A DNA stretch of 64,000 nt. It comes from Diprion similis. Lineage: Eukaryota > Arthropoda > Insecta > Hymenoptera > Diprionidae. The notes beneath the pieces were generated by a model. It was not told the origin of the DNA. It saw only the letters and a program-made list of their open reading frames with translations, and searched no databases. Made by a program: the position numbers and the translations under genes. Shown here piece by piece: positions 61,501 to 64,000 of this stretch; within the stretch, counting starts at the first letter, position 1, and the number at the start of each line of letters is the position of its first letter. The stretch covers positions 11,937,001 to 12,001,000 of the forward strand of contig NC_060105.1 in NCBI RefSeq assembly GCF_021155765.1. Direction: 5' to 3'.

Positions 61501-62038
61501 GAGCTTAAGACCTGTAACACCATTTCTAAACTGTCGACTAAGTCGAGCTTTAGAATCTGAAAGCGGCGGAAATGATAAATATTTGCCAACCAGAGTGAAC
61601 TGGGTTGTTCAAAGCGGAGCTGTCGACTTTTTACATTTAATGCTAGTGTGTATGAGGTGGTTGATGAAGGATAGAACTCGTTTTTGTCTCTCGTTTCATG
61701 ATGAAATTAGATATCTGGTTCCTTCTAAGTACAAGTATAACGCCGCCTTAGCAATGCACATGACAAACTTGTTTACCAGATCATTTTGTGCTCATAGATT
61801 AGGATTGAACGACTTACCTATGTCAGTAGCCTTCTTTACCTCCGTCGAAGTAGATACTGTTTTGCGAAAAGAGTCAAGTCATGATTGTCAGACACCGTCC
61901 AATCCCCATGGATTGAAAAATCGTTACGGAGTACCGATCGGTGAGAGTTTAAATGTACAGCAGTCATTAGTTAAATCTGGAGGATCTGTTCATCCTGAGC
62001 ATGAATCGCATACTAAAAAGGAGAAATTGCAAAAATGA
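58517..62038 (+). CDS. POLG: Mitochondrial DNA polymerase gamma catalytic subunit
   Basis: Replicates mitochondrial DNA; a family A polymerase with 3'-5' proofreading exonuclease. The 1173-aa frame is uninterrupted (human 1239, Drosophila about 1145), so it appears full length and intronless. The basic N-terminus (MKRKIQLLNICVTRSYAQ) fits a mitochondrial presequence. Exonuclease motifs: I at 203-206 (FDVE), II at 277-287 (VGHNVSYDRAR), III at 381-390 (YCALDVQATH). Polymerase motifs: A at 831-839 (ADVDSQELW, catalytic Asp832), B over about 885-901 with YGAGQ, C at 1060-1063 (FHDE, catalytic Asp1062). All expected catalytic carboxylates are present. A variable spacer separates the two domains, as is usual. 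EIF1AD follows on the same strand 380 bp downstream. An AATAAA near 62223 is a likely poly(A) signal. Confidence 0.97.
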   Translation: MKRKIQLLNICVTRSYAQSNFTAGPKRARKQFSKKLIKLEKSSVLKPNQTSLTSNYETCKAQNASDESQTEKPSLTRVNELNMQMLSKGLYEQLFKNDSIHCPSKQELTSLMKDLNKFGINIEDSTRLEDVSMKLPALEGKNLEEHFYNIAKAQIEPYLNIINDIVKEIPEMPKEWIFQEGWTRYTDTGADRVDYPLETGLVFDVEVCMNAGPFPTLATAVSQKAWYSWVSKSLIHRSSMPAGSQKLTTDLLIPLESNSKQYGGTLNDLQKFPKMIVGHNVSYDRARIKEQYWLNCTGTRFLDTMSMHACVSGMTSYQRAVMKANKPISDDEEWRHCSSMNGLADVHELYCGEKLSKKMRDIFVEGTLSEIQDKFQELTTYCALDVQATHRILQKLFPMFEERFSHPVTLAGMLELGTAYLPVNSNWDRYLEESDLTYEDLDNETKHILAKKADEACKLLHNEDYKRDLWMWDEDWSTQSIKLKSSLPKAKLREIEKIKSMETKELSDIEKYLTDGEDEVDSLEEKFAYLKDTKYLLPARMPHKPGYPAWYRKLCPKRGDADWTPHPQNISTTMKITPKLLKLTWENYPLHHIKEHGWGFLVPHNNETDVETKIPLKELCEQCPLLNSGDRDSDTDYLMENLRAEVQDDLGKTDFWRYKKVATPVKDIYKGTGVWCNIDVDGCCWFFKLPHKDGKSHNVGNPLAKDFLNKFSENILSGPDSSAQKVLKIARMLSYWRNNRGRIFSQTVIWLDKRDMPRRSRKPSQDDLFINHDSSDMQYGAIVPQVVVSGTLTRRATESTWMTASNAHIERVGSELRAMIQAPPGYNIVGADVDSQELWIASILGDAYRARIHGATPFGWMTLIGSKTNGTDMHSVTAKAVGISRDHAKVINYARIYGAGQKFATGLLKQFNPSMPETEAISKAKKMFTMTKGNRVFRLKQEYIGKDIEDIPFPSYKALRIAQLHGKTVQEMFGNNKWVGGTESAMFNRLEEIAGSLRPVTPFLNCRLSRALESESGGNDKYLPTRVNWVVQSGAVDFLHLMLVCMRWLMKDRTRFCLSFHDEIRYLVPSKYKYNAALAMHMTNLFTRSFCAHRLGLNDLPMSVAFFTSVEVDTVLRKESSHDCQTPSNPHGLKNRYGVPIGESLNVQQSLVKSGGSVHPEHESHTKKEKLQK

Positions 62039-62418
62039 TTGAAAATCATTGTATAAAATATTAGCGTTTTTTCAGAATATGTACAGTTATACTACGTTCT
62101 GCTGCTATTCAGATGCTAAACTATTTTAAGACATTTTATGATATACATGCTTTGTAATATGTAATATCTAATAGTCATTATTAATTTATTTTATATCCTT
62201 ATGTACACACGTATTAATTAAGAATAAATACTCAAGAAGGTTTATTACTTTTTTGTGTTGAACTCGGTCAGTATTGGTGAAATAATTTGCCTTCACTCGG
62301 TTATTGTCCTAAGACTACATCTGATTAAAATAATCACATATCGTTACGTTTCAGGTCTAAGTTGTGTAAGTATAAGTATTTTATTATCATGTCAAAATTC
62401 TTGTGTTCAGCTTAGAAG

Positions 62419-62992
62419 ATGTCTAAAGCAACGAAACGAAAACACGTTGTGAAAGAAATCAAGGAGGACTTGAATATTCCCACGGAATCGCAGTCCATAG
62501 TAAGACTCGTTGCATCAAAAGGTAATAATCTTCACGAAGTGAGCAATCCAGGAGGCGAAAACTACTTGGTTTCAATGCCTACCAAGTACCGTAAAAACAT
62601 TTGGATCAAGAGAGGAGACTATGTTTTAGTGGAACCAATTCCTGAAGGAGACAAAGTCAAAGCTGAAATAGTAAAAATACTGACTAAGGTAAGTCGTTGG
62701 CTTCAATACAATAATAAGGAGAAAATGAAAAAAAATATAATTAGCACGATTATAGTACAATTTCTGATGATACTTCAGCTATTAATAATAATGAAATAAC
62801 TCCTAATTTCAGGAGCATATCAAATTCTATCGATCGAGAAACTGTTGGCCACAGGAATTTGAGAAAGATTCAAAACTAGTGGAAAACGACGAAGATGAAG
62901 ACCTATTCATAAATACAAATAGACGGCCACAAAATCATGACACTACGGAAACTGAAAGCGATACAAGTTCAGAAGCTTCGGATTCAGATTGA
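62419..62992 (+). CDS. EIF1AD: Probable RNA-binding protein EIF1AD (eIF1A-domain, S1-like)
   Basis: Small nuclear protein with an eIF1A-like OB fold; its cellular role is poorly defined in the literature I know. Two exons: 62419-62688 and 62813-62992, phase 0, 149 aa. The human protein is about 165 aa with the same plan. It begins [14 protein letters not shown], as in human. The OB-fold core [19 protein letters not shown] and [19 protein letters not shown] is nearly invariant, and the acidic/serine tail ([17 protein letters not shown]...) matches the family. The ATG is preceded by an acceptor-like TTGTGTTCAG, suggesting a 5' UTR intron. Confidence 0.96.
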
Positions 62993-64000
62993 CAACAAAA
63001 CTCTTAGGGCTATCGTCATGCTCAATGATGAATTGGCGATAAGGATTTTTTTAATATTTGTACAAATTAGTGTTCCAGTGTATTAGCACTGTACAGTAAT
63101 TATTTTATTTCGTCGATACAGATATTATTTAAACGTATTTTAAGATGGCTTGTATCGTAGTGCCAAGAATTAAATTTCTGAAATTAGATTAAAATCTATT
63201 GCGTAAGTTTATGCAAAATGAATATTGCACAGATTAGTCCGTTATCAGAGATTATACACGTTTATAAATCTATTATTTGAAGATTATACATTTAACACGA
63301 AGGGCCAAAAAGGATCTCTGTATTGTAAAATAAAAACAAGATGCTTCCAGTTACGTATTTGGAACTTCTTGAAACTAATTGTCACTAAAATAGTTAACGA
63401 AGTTCATTGTACTTTAGTGCATTTTAATACAACAGTATTATATACAATACATAAATTTGAGTTCAAATCCATGTGTAAGAAGATTATCCAGCTGATACAA
63501 TCAGCATATGCTTTTTTCGTGATCAGGAAAACATCTCATTTTCTGAAGCGTTACAAAAGCATTTCAAAAATCCAGAACTTTCCCAATTATCCGGTTTACA
63601 AAGCTCGACGGTATCCACAGGTGGTCGCGTGCATTCCAACAATACTCGCCGGCCTTTCCAAATCAATAACATATTCAATGTTTAGATCTGAACTTCTAAA
63701 TTTTAGAAACTTTGAAAACTTCGTGTAAAGGATTAGGAAGTGTTTGAACCGACTCAAGTCCTGGAATATCATATTTGGATCATATCGTTCGATATGTACA
63801 ACGTTTTTATTGAAAGCAGAGATTTTTTTACACTGCAAACTAGATGACGGTTTTGGTTTTTTATCATTACGCGGATTTCTAAATTCGTTGAATAAAATTT
63901 TTCATAGAAAAGTTTCAATATCTACTATTGCTAGTTGATCAGTGCAAAAGTTGATGTTATGTAAAGTTAAAGATAAAAAAAATAGTTAAAGTTATGGAAA
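62993..64000. other. EIF1AD 3' region and beyond
   Basis: AT-rich with no frame I can support. A 167-codon open frame at 63225-63728 has no recognisable motifs and looks like chance. No repeat termini seen. Confidence 0.45.

Overview
This is an AT-rich, intron-bearing animal nuclear window, most likely from an insect. Spliced genes with canonical GT-AG introns, a nuclear tRNA gene, Tc1/mariner-, hAT- and TTAA-type miniature transposons and insect-like protein sequences support this. A hymenopteran is my guess, but no marker in the window proves it. I rebuilt the coding exons by eye from splice sites, reading phase and recalled protein families; no search was run.

Layout. (1) 1.6-12.1 kb, plus strand: a complete seven-exon RIB43A gene, coding for a ciliary doublet microtubule inner protein. 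Its introns are full of inverted-repeat elements. (2) 15.2-17.8 kb, plus: an SCLT1-like distal-appendage coiled-coil gene. (3) 18.1-18.9 kb, minus: SNF8/VPS22 of ESCRT-II, tail to tail with SCLT1. (4) 19.67 kb: tRNA-Gln(CTG). (5) 20.7-22.8 kb, plus: a cyclophilin-40 gene (PPID) with an altered active site. (6) 22.8-27.5 kb: a gene-free stretch between two convergent genes. (7) 27.5-39.2 kb, minus: a twelve-exon CEP97 gene (centriole-capping LRR/IQ protein, 931 residues). (8) 38.6-53.4 kb: a recent direct tandem duplication of about 7.4 kb that copies the CEP97 promoter and exons 1-2 together with a nested transposon complex. (9) 53.4-58.5 kb: mostly non-coding, with two weak opposite-strand gene candidates and a CpG-richer promoter-like block. 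(10) 58.5-62.0 kb, plus: intronless mitochondrial DNA polymerase gamma (POLG). (11) 62.4-63.0 kb, plus: EIF1AD.

Biology. Three of the seven confident protein genes (RIB43A, SCLT1, CEP97) act at the centriole, basal body or axoneme; the others are housekeeping genes. The most distinctive feature is the tandem duplication. It gives CEP97 a second upstream promoter/exon 1/exon 2 set whose exon-2 donor has changed from GT to GC. Each unit also has its own later event: a TTAA-flanked MITE and a foldback-arm deletion with filler in the proximal unit, and a solo LTR in the distal unit. An assembly artefact (two haplotypes placed in tandem) is the main alternative and is stated in the findings.
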